Part shown: positions 12,027 to 24,000 of the stretch, in pieces
Layout: each line of letters begins with the position of its first letter
Numbering within the stretch: position 1 is the first letter of the stretch
Translations under genes and position numbers: made by a program
The notes under the pieces: model-generated
What the model saw: only the letters and a program-made list of their open reading frames with translations
Databases searched by the model: none
What the model was told of the DNA's origin: nothing
NCBI GenBank assembly: GCA_963513935.1
Contig: OY740765.1
Coordinates: forward strand, 121,153,362 to 121,217,361
Source of the DNA: Aphrophora alni
Lineage: Eukaryota > Arthropoda > Insecta > Hemiptera > Aphrophoridae
Length of the DNA: 64,000 nucleotides
Direction of reading: 5' to 3'

Positions 12027-15000
12027 AGTGTGTAGTTCTATAAAAAATAAAGAAATTGAGCTTTGAGGCTTAAGTAGTTTGGTGAGCCCTCAACTCATTA
12101 GCTTTTTGGACAAGAGTTTCAAAAAACTCATTTTTGTACTTTGCTACAGTTACCATTTTAGCACAATCAACTGTTACCCATTGCTTGTACAAAATATTAT
12201 CAGGCATTTCTTCAACTTCATCTGTTTCAAAAATATGTTAAGCAGGCACAAAGAATCTCCACACTCTTCACATTAATTCATCATGTATTTATAGTTATTT
12301 ACATCACAGCCTAGTGCTTCTAATAAGTCTGTGTAACCAAGATTTAATTTACCCCCTCTATCATAACTTTAATGTTTTGGTGATAGGAACACAAACATAC
12401 ATTGTGAGTTCCTGAAGTCCCAGGAATGATGCACCATTTGGGGCGGAGATCCCAAAATTTTGATCTACCAATTTTTAAATCTGGATAGGTTTGCTTAAAT
12501 TGGACATACGACTTGTTTAAATAACATAAAAGTAATTATTGTTTGTTTATTTATTTCCGGACAAAAACATAATCTTTTTTACCCGGACAAATTCTACTGA
12601 TTTTTTCGGATAAATAAAATTCAAGTACTTTTTCTACTATGGCTGAATCTATTTTCTTATTAGTGTTTTTAAAAAAAAAAATTTGAATCTGGCAAAATTC
12701 CATGACATTTCACTAGATCCCTGTTTATTTTAATAAGTTTTTTTGACACCTGAAACTGCTGGCTTATTTGTTGTCGAGACCATGGTGAGGGCAACAAACT
12801 AATTATTTAAATTTTGACCTCTTTATCGGGTACATAATATTTATCCTTAAGTTTGATTATTAGTTCCTTGTAATCACTTGATTCGGAGTTGTCAGCATTT
12901 TGTAATGTTACTGTTAAAAACTCATTCTTGTCTTCATCAAAACTTTTGTAGAGATTTCTTTTTAATGTTTGAGATATTTAGGTTATGTTAGATTCAATAG
13001 CCACGACTATTTGATTTGAACCTAATTTTCTAATTTTTTAGGCAGGTGATATGCCTAAGGTTGAACAAGCTTGATCTACCAAACTAATAGATTCTGATGG
13101 CGGTATGTACAGGAACTCTTTTACAGGATCTTCATCTTCATCTTTAGACTTAAACAACTTCTTGTTACAAGTTGGGCAAATTGATTTTCCTGGTACATTA
13201 GAGTCTCGCAAACTCGGCACTCGATAACCCGGCAGTCCGGATTACTCGGCGACCCCGACGGGGAAAAAAATATATTGCTAAAAACAGCGATTTTCGTAAA
13301 AATTCGGCAGATCCCAAAGCGGGCATTAACTTTGATAGCTCGAATCGTTGATGGTACTTTTCCCACGTTAAACTCGTCACAAAGTTTTTTTACAGATTCC
13401 CCTCTGTCAAGTCTTTTTAACACATTTAACCGCGTCTCAAACGAAACCAACACACGCTTCCGTTTTCGTAACTCGCTCATTTTTATTTACTGTATATACT
13501 GTGCGTAGATCATAACCAGTCAAAGAAAACTGAAAAGAAATGTTATATTTTCCATAATGTATACTAAATTGATTCGTGGAAAAAAAGCGGCCCATCAAAC
13601 GTTTTTGCAGGTGTATGTCTGCTATACAGACGAGTGCCAATGCCGCGGTGTTTTTACGCCACCGACAATGGGATACCGCTATCGACAAAGTCGTTTGACT
13701 CGCCTTTGGTGCCGCGGTGTTTTTACACCGCTGACAAAGGGATACCGCTATCAACAAAGTCGTTTGACTCGCCGCAGTGTTTTTACACCGTCGACAAAGG
13801 GATACCGCTATCGACAAAGTCGTTTGATATCGCTGCCACTTTTGTGTTTCATTTACAATTTATTTTTTGCCCTTATTCCCGATAACCCGGAATTTCACAA
13901 ACTCGGTACACTTCCGGTGCAAATTACGCTGAGTTTGCGGGACTCTACTGTACAAGGTCAACTCTAGCTAGTTTAGCTCTAGACAAGTGTGATAAATTTA
14001 TTACTTCTTAATACTTTCTTCACAGGTTTTAAATGATAGTTTAAAGGATTTGAGCACATTCTGCCAAAGAGATAATTGTACTTAAGTAAAAACTTGACTT
14101 CATGATAACTGCAAATATTTTCTATGCCATTACGTATCATCAATTCCAATAGTAGCTTCATTACTAAGCTCACTAATTAATTTTCTATCTTTTAACACTT
14201 CACCATAAACACTTTTATGACATTCTTCACCACAAAGAACACCTTCTGAGCACTTCATATTAGGTAAATTAAAAATATATTTAGCTTTTCTTTTAATTAT
14301 TTATTGTAAAATATAACTTTAAAATAATGATTACCGGTAGGCCTACTGTTTATTTGAAAACATTATACACAGTACTAATTAACTATACCTCTCTGAATAT
14401 GATGTTGATATACCTTCAAATAATTATTGATAATGTTACTTAAAAGTAGGTTTAGCATAAGGTAATTTTATTCAAGATAATTACCAACACTAACAATTAC
14501 CAAGGAACTAACGATTCTGAAAGATTTCCTAGTTTTCTCAAGCAGTATCTCTTTTATCCTTAAAGTCTACAAGTCCAAATTTTTACTGCTTAGTCTTCTC
14601 ATTGGGGCCTCAAAACAAGAAAATTTTCAAATTTTTTTGAGCTTTCCCAACAGAGATATTAACTGTAAATTTTTCAAAATGTTTGATAAATTGGGTTTTT
14701 GATAAATTTTTATAGAACTACCTACTCAAGCCTCAAAGCTCAAAAAATTTTTTTTTACAAAATCTACCCAAAACAAACAACAAATAAAAATTACAAACCT
14801 GTAGTTACTTCATGCATACAAAAATGTCTGAAAACGTATTTTTAAACTTTTTGTCAGAGGAAAGTTAAGACCTTTGGGATTAGTTGTAAGTGAAAATTAG
14901 TCCAGTGTACTGGACCTTTGGTTTAGGGCTTTCTTTTCTGAAGAGAATGGTTTTTCATTCAATGTTCTAGGAAAACCAAAACTTGAGATATTTGCATGTC

Positions 15001-18000
15001 CGTGGAGCTCTGCAAACACTGAAAATCAACAACCTGTTCAAACAAAAATGGCCATGTTCAAACAAAAATGGCCACCATTGATGAATACAATTAAAAAAAA
15101 TAAAATAAGTACTTTTTTGTGTAGTGTGTAGGTGCTACTTAATGTAGTAAAAAAATATAAATGGTCCAGCAGCCAACTCTGGACCACGTCATATGTATTG
15201 ACCCCTTATTATTTAAAAGGAGAAGAGTTTGAAAATGTGTTACACACCAGAGGTCGGCTCTGTTCTTCATTGGTTTGGTGTTGTGTGAGTGTTTAACTAG
15301 TAATTAGCTTTAATTCAGTAATCTAATGTTAATTAAGTTAATTTTTTCAAAGCTAGCTACCCCATGGTGTATGGGCAAAACATGGTGTACCTATTTTGAC
15401 CTCGAAATAGGCGTAGGCCAACAACAGTATCGTTTCCAAAATGTTGACTGTAGGCTAGGGCTTAATGTAACATTTCTGTCTCCAATGGTTAACAATCATT
15501 AAACAATGCATAATTATATGGTATTAGCTTCAAAATTTACAAAATAAGTCTTACTGTCTACAGATATTAAAACTGTATTTGCCTGAATTCTGTTGGATGA
15601 TTCTTGAAATACATACTACACAATATTTTGAAGTGAGTTTTTTGCAGGAATAGTTTTTTGCAACATGGCGTTTGGAGCAATGTTATTTAGGAATCCATGT
15701 CAACGACATGCAAAGGGTTAAGTTGTAAAAAATAACCTCTAGCCCTCGAGTAGTATAGATCCAATAGGAAAGATGAAAGAGAAGGATTTAATCCAAGACT
15801 ACATGAAGAAAAGTACAGATCCAGTTAGGATTCGTCGGGTCTACCACACTATGAGTGAACTCCTAAGAGGATTTTCTATATTAAACAATGAAACACTTAC
15901 CTAAAGGTACAGTTAGTCCAGGTTCTTTGCCTGACTTATCCAGGGATATAAGATGTTTTCCTATTTGTTCAAAAGAATCAAACCTTTTCCCCATGACCAT
16001 CCCCAACCAAGAACAAACAACTTCTTTCATTCTGCAGTTATTATCACCATTCCTGATCTAAACATAAAAAAGATTTATCGTGAATACTGTTTGTTCACAA
16101 CTTTCTTTTGAACAAAATTAATCATAAAATATAATTTTAGTATTATTTAATATTAATAAATGTACAAATTACTATTTACGCCAAAATAAAACAAAAACTA
16201 CACAGCTGCAAAGATACTCAAAATAAATGGTGCACAACCTTTCTCAAAATCCCCATCCCCAAAACCAAATAACAAAGAACCAAAATTAATCATCACCAAA
16301 TATGTCAGTTCAGTAGTTGTCAATTAAAAAGTGAAAATGAACCATGGACACAGTCTTTCACAAATATTTATATATTTAAATAAGTACTTAAACCTGATTC
16401 ATTTGTGCCATAAACACGTTCTCAGCATAAAACCTATTTGATTAAAACCAAACCTTACATAAAACTTAACATTGTTCAAACTCATGAAATGTGATTTCGC
16501 CAGTAGTTCCAGCTGGTCATAAATACCTATCTTTATATGAATATATTTTCAAATCCATCACGGCTTTATATATACAGTAATTTACCTTAGTCTATAACAA
16601 TCCTTTATTAATGCAGCTACGGATGTTTCATCTTCAATGAGGGTGTCGAAGTCGGACGGTACTCTTCCACGCAGTGTCACCTGGAAACTGCACTCTTCTA
16701 GTCTTGACTAGGAGGGTGCAGGCTAATGTACCGACGCCGCACAGCCTGGGTAGAGGTAATTAAATCTCTCTCTGTCCCAGGCAAGTACCTACACAGAGAT
16801 GATAGGGATGTGCGACCAGTGCAGGACATACATAGGCCTGGATAGGGGGTTCCTCCCCCCTGCTGGGAAAGTGGGGTGCCCAGGTATACCCTGCTTGGGC
16901 GATACAGTGACCCTTGATGAAGGGGTGGCTGGTGATTGAGGTGAAGGCTCTTTGTGGAGGGTTGGATCCAACACATCACTTTGCGCTCTGGAGGCTTGGG
17001 TGAGCCGCGATCGGGTCTGGCAAGCCCAGATCAGGGGTTCTCACTATGCGAATGCGTAGTGGGGCAAGTGCAGTTGCTGTGAGTAGGCTTATTGAAGGAG
17101 GAACAACCCAGTTTCCATGGTCGGTTCTGGGAAGGTCCTCTGGATAGACAGCCGAGGGGCAGTGGCTGGGCTACGGAGAGCCTGAGTCGCGGGAGGACTT
17201 TGTCTGGCGAATGCCTCACCGAGGATGGTGAGAACGTTGCTCAGGACCCTAGATGGGGCAAAAACCCAATACACAACTTCATGGACAACCAAAATAGACC
17301 AGAAGTGAACAGGCGGTCAGGTGCAGAGAGGGAATCTCCAGTTGAGAATGTCCTCAGTCTGCGCCTTGACGATGTAGAAATGCCACTGGAAGTCCCAATG
17401 GGTCAGGCCAGAAACATGGCAGGTCAAGAGATGGTTGAAGCTCCAGTTGAGCAGGCTACCACTTCCTCAAGGGACAGCGGCGACAGGTCTGCTACGGCAG
17501 AAAGTCGATCCACTGTACCGCCCTCTGAGGCAAGCACATCAGATGCAGATCTGAGTCAAACGGCATCCAGGATCAACCGGATGCACGTTGGTAACACAGC
17601 CAAGAAAGGCGCCGCCTTCTATCGTGAGAAGAAGAGGCGCCGGAAGGAGGAGAAGAAGGCTGCGGGCACTTGGGTGGAACACCCGAAAGCTACTCCGATG
17701 AGCAGGGGAGCGGCTGTTGATGTAGGAACGCCAAAAAGGCAAAGGTCCGATGTCAGCAGTCCTTCAAGCTCTGGAGTCAACCAGGCACCAAAGAGACCCA
17801 GGAGGGGGTTGGAAATCTCATATGCAGATAGGCTAACTTCTTTCGGGGTTGCGGTGGTGCCTAAGGACTTTCCGGAAAGGTCACTCACTGAGGAGGACAT
17901 CCTGGAGCTCTCGTCTGCTCTCATTGCGCAGATGAGGCCCCTCTCAGATGGATGTCTACCAGGCTTCAATGAGTCGCCTAGGCTGGAAAGCGGTGCTATG

Positions 18001-21000
18001 ATACTGCAGTGCTGCAATCTGGAAACCAAGGGGTGGCTAGAGCAGGCTGTAGCCATATGCAATCCCTGGAAAGGGAACATCTTGGAGGTGGTGGACGCGA
18101 AAAAGGTGATTAACATTACCAAGGTTATCACCAGGTTTCCGCCCCCATTCGACAAGATGAAGGTGGAGGACGTACTGTCCAGGATCCAGCAACATGATCT
18201 CTCGATCTTGACAAAAGATTGGAGGATCATCAATGCTAGAACCACTGGCCCTCAGGGGAGAACAGTGGTTCTTGGACTCAATGAGAAGGATTTGGAAATG
18301 CTCAAGAGGAGAAACCTCAGGGTTAGGCTCGGGCTTGGGCAGATCCAGTTCCAGATCATTGGTAAAAAAACTAGGGATGGTGCAGCCAATAAAGGTGCTG
18401 AAGGTGGTCCAGGCCAATCTTCAGCATAAAAAGGCGGCCAGCCTTAACCTAGCCAGCAGATTCAAGGCCGAAGGCATCGATGTGGCTCTGATCCAGGAGC
18501 CATGGGCGGTGAAAGGTAAGGTTCTGGGGCTGGGAGACTCTGGGGGCAGGCTGATGTACGATACGTCATCGGACGCTCCCAGAACATGCATGTTAGTGAA
18601 TAAGAATTTAAGTGTCTTTTTGCTAAATGAGTTCTGTTCCAGGGATCTGGTGGCAGCTAAGGTGAGATTGGAGGACCAGGAGGTGTGTGGAGAAATTACC
18701 ATAGGCTCTGCATACTTCCCGTTCGACTCGGCCAATCCACCTCCAACTTACGAGTTTACACGCATTGTGGGAGAAGCGAAGAGGAAAGGTGAACACCTAG
18801 TCCTTGGAGTGGATTCCAATGCGCATCACCTTGTATGGGGCAGCTCCAACTGCAATGCAAGAGGTAAGTCTCTATTTGACTATTTGTCTAGTTTTAATTT
18901 AGATATAGTTAATGTAGGTAACAAACCGACCTTCATCAACAGAGTGAGGAGGGAGGTCATTGACATCACAGTCTGCACTGAACGTACTGCCCAACTCATC
19001 AAGGGTTGGAGGGTCTCGGTGGAGCCATCATTGGCAGATCACCAGCACATTCAATTCGAGATGAGGTGGAAGCAGAAGAGTGTCATCTGGTTCAGAAACC
19101 CCAAAAGGACGAACTGGGATAAGTACAGGGAAGACTTGGGGCAGGCTGTTCAGGATATAGTGCCTAAAGTGAGGGGGATAGAGGAGTTGGAAGAAGTATC
19201 GGTGCAGCTGCAGGCTGCGGTGCAGGGTGCTTTTCAGGCCAACTGCCCCCTCACACAAAGGAAAAAACACGACACGGTTAGGTGGTGGAACAAGGACCTA
19301 GCAAAAATGAAGAGGGAGGTTAGAACTCTGTTCAAGGCCTCTAAACATCAAGGTTGCTGGGAACCCTATCACAAAAAACTTACTGAGTATAACTCAGCAA
19401 TTCGGAAAGCCAAGCGGGATTCCTGGAGAAAGTACTGTGAAAGAGTGGAAGAGTGCTCTGAAACGGCTAGACTCCAGAAGATCCTGAGGGCTGAACATAC
19501 CAATATGGTGGGCTCTCTGGAAAAACCAGATGGCTCGTATACGCAGTCCGGAAGGGAGACTCTGGAAGTACTCCTGAGATGTCACTTTCCGGATTGCGAG
19601 ATAGAGGGAGGAAGTGATCCCTCCCTGTACACTAGGGCAAGTCCGCGTAGAGCGGACTGGAACTGCTCGAGGAGACTCATTAATGAGGATAAGGTGGACT
19701 GGGCCATTAGATCGTTCGAGACGCACAGGGCCCCGGGGCCGGACGGGATCACTCCCTTACTCCTCAAGGAGGGTTTGGAGGTGCTCAGGCCGGTTATCAC
19801 GGGGGCTTTTCGGGCGAGCTTGGCGCTGCGCCATGTTCCAAGGAATTGGTCTGTGGCGAGGGTTGTCTTCGCTCCAAAGCCTGGAAGAGCGGGATATGCT
19901 CAGGCCAAGGCTTACAGACCAATTTGCCTAAACTCTTTCCTGCTAAAGGCTATGGAGAGAATTCTGGATGTTAACATCAGAGATAGCGTGCTTAGGAGTT
20001 CAGGCTTGCACGATAATCAATTTGCTTATAGACCAGGCAGGTCCACTGAGGCTGCTCTACATCATATAGTAAGTAGAATAGAGGAAAGTCTGGAAGCAAA
20101 GGAAATAGCTCTGGGGGCGTTTCTGGACATAGAGGGAGCCTTCAGCAACACTTCAATACAATCAATGATCAGTGCTTTGAAGGATTGTGAAGTGAACAAG
20201 ACTGTTGTAGGATGGGTCTCTGCCATGCTGAACAACAGGTCAATCCAGGCTACTCTGTATGATGAAATCATCACGATCAGAGCTAGACGTGGATGTGCTC
20301 AGGGCGGAGTCTTATCCCCCCTGTTATGGAACCTGGTAGTGGATAAGATCCTTAGGCGTTTAAACGAACAAGGATTCTACTCACAGGGATACGCTGATGA
20401 TGTGGCCATCGTGGTTAGAGGTAGAGACATGAGTGTTGTTTGTGACCTTATGCAGGCTGCCTTTAACCAGGTGGAAAGGTGGTGTCAGGAGGAACAGTTA
20501 TCTGTGAATCCTGTAAAAACTACTCTCATTCCATTCACAAGAAAAAGGAATCTGGGTGTGAGGTCGCTACCTAAGCTCTTTGGGCAGGAGGTAGCGTTGG
20601 AGAACCAGGTGAAGTACCTAGGTACTGTGTTAGATAAAAGGCTCACCTGGAACCCACAGATAGAACGGGTAGTAACCAGAGCCAAGTGTCTTATGTTTGC
20701 ATGTAAGAGGGCTGTTGGTAAACAATGGGGTCTGCAACCCAAGGTGGTTATGTGGATTTACACCATGATTATTAGACCACTAATCTCCTATGCTGCGGTG
20801 GTTTGGTGGACTAAGACGCTACAAGGTGGGGTTGGAAGTAGAATGGATGGTCTCCAAAGGGTGGCCTGTTTGGCTATCACGGGGGCCATGGGGTCTACAC
20901 CAACCGTTACCTTGAATGCACTTCTGGATCTCCCTCCCCTAGGGGTTTATATTCAGGGACAGGCCAGGATGAGTGCATACAGACTACAGCAAACGGGTTG

Positions 21001-24000
21001 CTGGAGAAAGAGATGGCCTGCAATCGGTCACTGCAGGATAAATCAAGTGGTCAACAGGGAAGTGTTAGACATGCCCTCTGATCACATGATACCTAAGGTT
21101 TCATTAGACAAGCCTTTTAAGACGAAGATCTTCTCTAGGGAAGAATGGGAGTCTGGAAGGAAGTTATACAACGAGCAAGATATAGTCTGGTTCACAGATG
21201 GCTCGAAAACAGAGATGGGTACAGGCGGTGGCATTAATGGGTTTAACCCAGAGAGGTCCATCGTACTGAGCCTAGGTAAGCATGCTACTGTTTTCCAAGC
21301 AGAAGTAGGTGCTATCTCTGAATGCATCAAGGAGAATCAAAGAATGAAATACATGGGTAAGAACATTCTGATTTTCACAGATAGTCAAGCTGCCATTAAG
21401 GCACTTAACACGACAAAGGTAAAGTCGAAGCAGGTATGGGACTGCATCTCATCATTGATAAAGCTTGGTCAGATGAACACGGTCACTGTTGGCTGGGTTC
21501 CTGGCCACTCAGGTATTGATGGTAATGAGAAAGCAGATGAACTAGCCAGGTCAGGCTCTGAATCCCCTTTCGTTGGCCCGGAACCGGTGCTCGGAATCTC
21601 TTATGGACATGCCAGGGCAGCGGTTGATACGTGGATGCGGGAGGGGATGAACAGGGTCTGGACGAATTCAACCACTAGTAGACTTGCTAAAAGGTTAATT
21701 AGACCAAGCAAGAAACATGCGGAACAACTCATCTCTCTTAGAAGGGATAACTTGAGGTGGGTGGTTGGTCTCTTAACGAGCCACTGTCACCTCAGAAAAC
21801 ACCTACACAGGATAGGAATTGCTGCAGTTAATACATGCAGGAAATGTGGTTTGGCTGAAGAGTCTGCAGAACACATTCTTTTGGAGTGTGAGGCGCTAGG
21901 ACGAGCCAGGCTGTACTCTCTAGGCCCTCCGGGGAAAGAGATGGAAACCATCCTAGACAACCCTATCGGTAGTATCTGTTCCTTTATAAGGATGACGGGT
22001 ATTACTGATTGGGTGTAGGAAGGAAATTGGGGCGGCAAAAGACCATTAGGTCGACGCCGGTGATGCCTCTGATGGAGGTTATCACAGCCCAGTTTAAAAA
22101 AAAAAAAAAAAAAAAAACAATCCTTTATTAATGCAGCTACGGATGTTTCATCTTCAATGAGACATCATCAGGATTTTGTACTATAACGAAAAAACAACTT
22201 TTATTTAGCTAGACCGTACGCTTTCCCTACCTTATTTAATAAGCCCACTAGTCTCAAATCCTGAATTTTTTCATCCAGGATTCGTTTCCGCGAAACAAAG
22301 AATGAATTATTCAATCCCCTGGAAGTGTAGGCTTCTTGTCTGGCCTGGATTGAATAACTCCTTCAACAGTTTAGGTTGCCCCAAACTGCCGGTACCCCCC
22401 TTTTTTATTCAACTACTTCCAGTTCTGTATTTAAGTTACCCTTATGCTCAGGGAGAACACGATTTTATTTTTCTATCTTTTATTATTCCCTAGGGAGCGT
22501 GTTCTTGAGAATACCTCATAAATACAATATATCTTACCTTAATTTCAAATATTACCTGTAAGCATAAACAAGATGTGTGGATAATTATACGCAACTACAC
22601 ATTATTTTTGATATTAACAAATGTAACGTATTTATTTTGTCTGATTTGAGATAAACGAAAAATCAATTTTATCAATAATAAAAAACAAAATTATTTAAAA
22701 CCAAAATTTACAATATCCTTTAGTTCTCATCATTATACACAAAAGAAAAATTTTTCATACAATTTATGATTTTATTACTTTTTATATTTAGGTAGCAGAT
22801 AGGCAACTTTTAATTCAGAGGAAAATTTTATACTTAATATTACTATGTTACCAAAGAATTTCCTCTTATTAATCTCTGAACACTAATTTCTAAGCTTTAA
22901 ATTTAATTAGTTGTTCAGGATTATTCTATCAACATTTTATCACTATAAAAAAGAAATATCCACACACAAGTATTATCTCAACCTACACAATTTTTAATTA
23001 ATCATATTAAATTTATATCCCAGGAAAATCAGTTTGACTCTAACTTTAATTTTTGGCCAATTTTGCCTTAATAAGAAAAAAGGGATACTAGTTTGAATGA
23101 CTTTTCAGACCTTGACCGCAGTCTGGAAGATCTTGGTCTAGATGTTCCTGGATGGTGGGACGATTTTGATTCACTGGTGTCCGGTTGTTGTTGAAGTTTA
23201 CAGTTGATCCATGTGTTCTTAGCGTTCCTGTGGCGTGTTAATTTTCATTAACTCTGGATGTAAAAGATTTTCCACTTTTTCGGAACTCACTACAGATTCG
23301 CTAATTCTCACTTCTCACTTCGTTTTATTTCCGTTATAACTTGATCTTTAATACTGATATTTAACCATTTTAAATTTTTTTAAATTTTCCGGAATAGCTT
23401 CGGGCATAATAACACCTTAAATTTTTAGACGACTTTTTTCAGAGAGCGATCGGGCATAGTAACCCCTTATACTTTTTTCAGAGAGCGATCGGGCATAGTA
23501 ACCCCTTATACTTTTTTCACAACTTTTTTAAGATAGAGATCGGGCATAGTAACCCCTTATACTACTTTGAGAATTTTTTTAAGAGAGAGCGACGAAGTCT
23601 CGTGAAACTATATTTATAGCCTAAAACTATCGTATTCCCATACCAATTTCTTTCTCTCGCAGGGATAATACAATAGTTCTTTATTTTCATATTTTCTACA
23701 TAATTCTTGCATAAATTTTCCATTCTAATATTTGGTTTGTTTACCTAAGAGTGAATTACCATGGTCCAAGTCCTTTAATCTTTTATTTTAATTGTTTTTC
23801 TGTAATTAGTCTTTTTCATTATTATGGCTGTCAGTTGGTATTCGTGACATTTATACATCACGAAGTCCTGGAGTTTGGAACTCTACATCTTCAAACTTGC
23901 TACTGCACAATTCCCTATTGTTTCTTCTTTATTCTCGTTTAGCGGTTTTCCTAATTGAATTTTCATTTTTTAATTACCAGCATTTTGTAGGTCTTCATGT

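Larger units (their letters stand above)
13196..13950 (-). mobile_element. Non-autonomous Tigger/pogo-type transposon
   Basis: The element is 755 bp, flanked by TA at 13194-13195 and 13951-13952. Its ends are inverted repeats (CATTAGAGTCTCGCAAACTC on the left; the right end reads CAGTAGAGTCCCGCAAACTC in reverse). A second inverted block, around gataacccgg, lies inside each end. Removing it joins VPGKSICP to RVDLVP in the host pseudogene, which supports the insertion boundaries. It keeps only the N-terminal part of a transposase. Confidence 0.8.
12062..14270 (-). pseudogene. Broken cysteine-rich gene inside the long-TIR element (function unknown)
   Basis: Several minus-strand segments in changing frames read in one order: VLCGEECHKSVYG and VLKDRKLISELSNEA (near 14150-14260); VPGKSICPTCNKKL and LVDQACSTLGISP (13040-13195); SSDYKELIIKLKDKYY and PSPWSRQQISQQFQVSKKLI (12750-12950); ICPGKKDYV, GRSKFWDLRPKWC and SGTHNVCLCSYHQNIKV (12370-12620); and KYKNEFFETLVQKANELRA (12080-12150). 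I recall proteins of this layout, with CxxC pairs, an HTH-like SWSRxxI segment and GRSKFxxLRPKWC, from insect and cnidarian genomes without a clear function. Here it is interrupted by a Tigger element, carries stops and frameshifts, and ends at the left TIR. If relatives have a longer C-terminus, this copy is truncated. Confidence 0.5.
11610..15170 (-). mobile_element. DNA element with about 370-bp terminal inverted repeats and an unclassified gene
   Basis: The ends 11610-11978 and 14788-15170 are long imperfect inverted repeats. Shared words include ggtggccatttttg, atctcaagtt, cctagaacattgaatgaaaaacc and aaaaagtttaaaa. Between them is a broken minus-strand cysteine-rich gene and a nested 755-bp Tigger/pogo-type element. 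The outer bases are GCTRGACCAT. No target-site duplication could be identified, so the exact ends are uncertain. Without the nested element the unit is about 2.8 kb. The long TIRs around a gene suggest a DNA transposon. I cannot assign a superfamily. Confidence 0.55.
9153..15900 (-). other. RFX7: RFX intron (about 6.7 kb)
   Basis: The intron between the linker exon and the exon at 15901 contains a LINE RNase H scrap, a repeated block in inverted orientation and the long-TIR element with its nested Tigger element, all listed separately. The stretches 9160-10300, 10630-10960 and 11220-11600, and 15180-15715, hold nothing I can identify. Confidence 0.65.
16642..22117 (+). mobile_element. Full-length RNase H-bearing LINE (I/LOA-like)
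   Basis: About 5.5 kb with a 450-bp 5' region, two long open ORFs, a short 3' UTR and a run of 22 A (22096-22117). It is flanked by perfect 44-bp target-site duplications. Reverse transcriptase, apurinic-type endonuclease and RNase H are all present in ORF2. The base composition is clearly richer in GC than the flanks. It is antisense to the RFX gene in its largest visible intron. With no stops, intact catalytic motifs and identical duplications, it is a recent insertion and may still be able to move. Confidence 0.93.

Noticed and set aside
18233..18376. Upstream extension of LINE ORF2 to 18233
   Set aside because: The first 48 codons overlap conserved ORF1 sequence and look unlike an endonuclease N-terminus, so the start at 18377 is preferred.
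16698..22038. Many minus-strand and out-of-frame reading frames across the LINE, up to 208 codons
   Set aside because: They lie opposite ORF1 and ORF2 and have no recognisable features. The GC-rich composition of the LINE makes such frames common.
23395..23600. CRISPR array
   Set aside because: Units have irregular spacing (39-51) and repeated spacers in eukaryotic intronic DNA. This is an ordinary tandem repeat.
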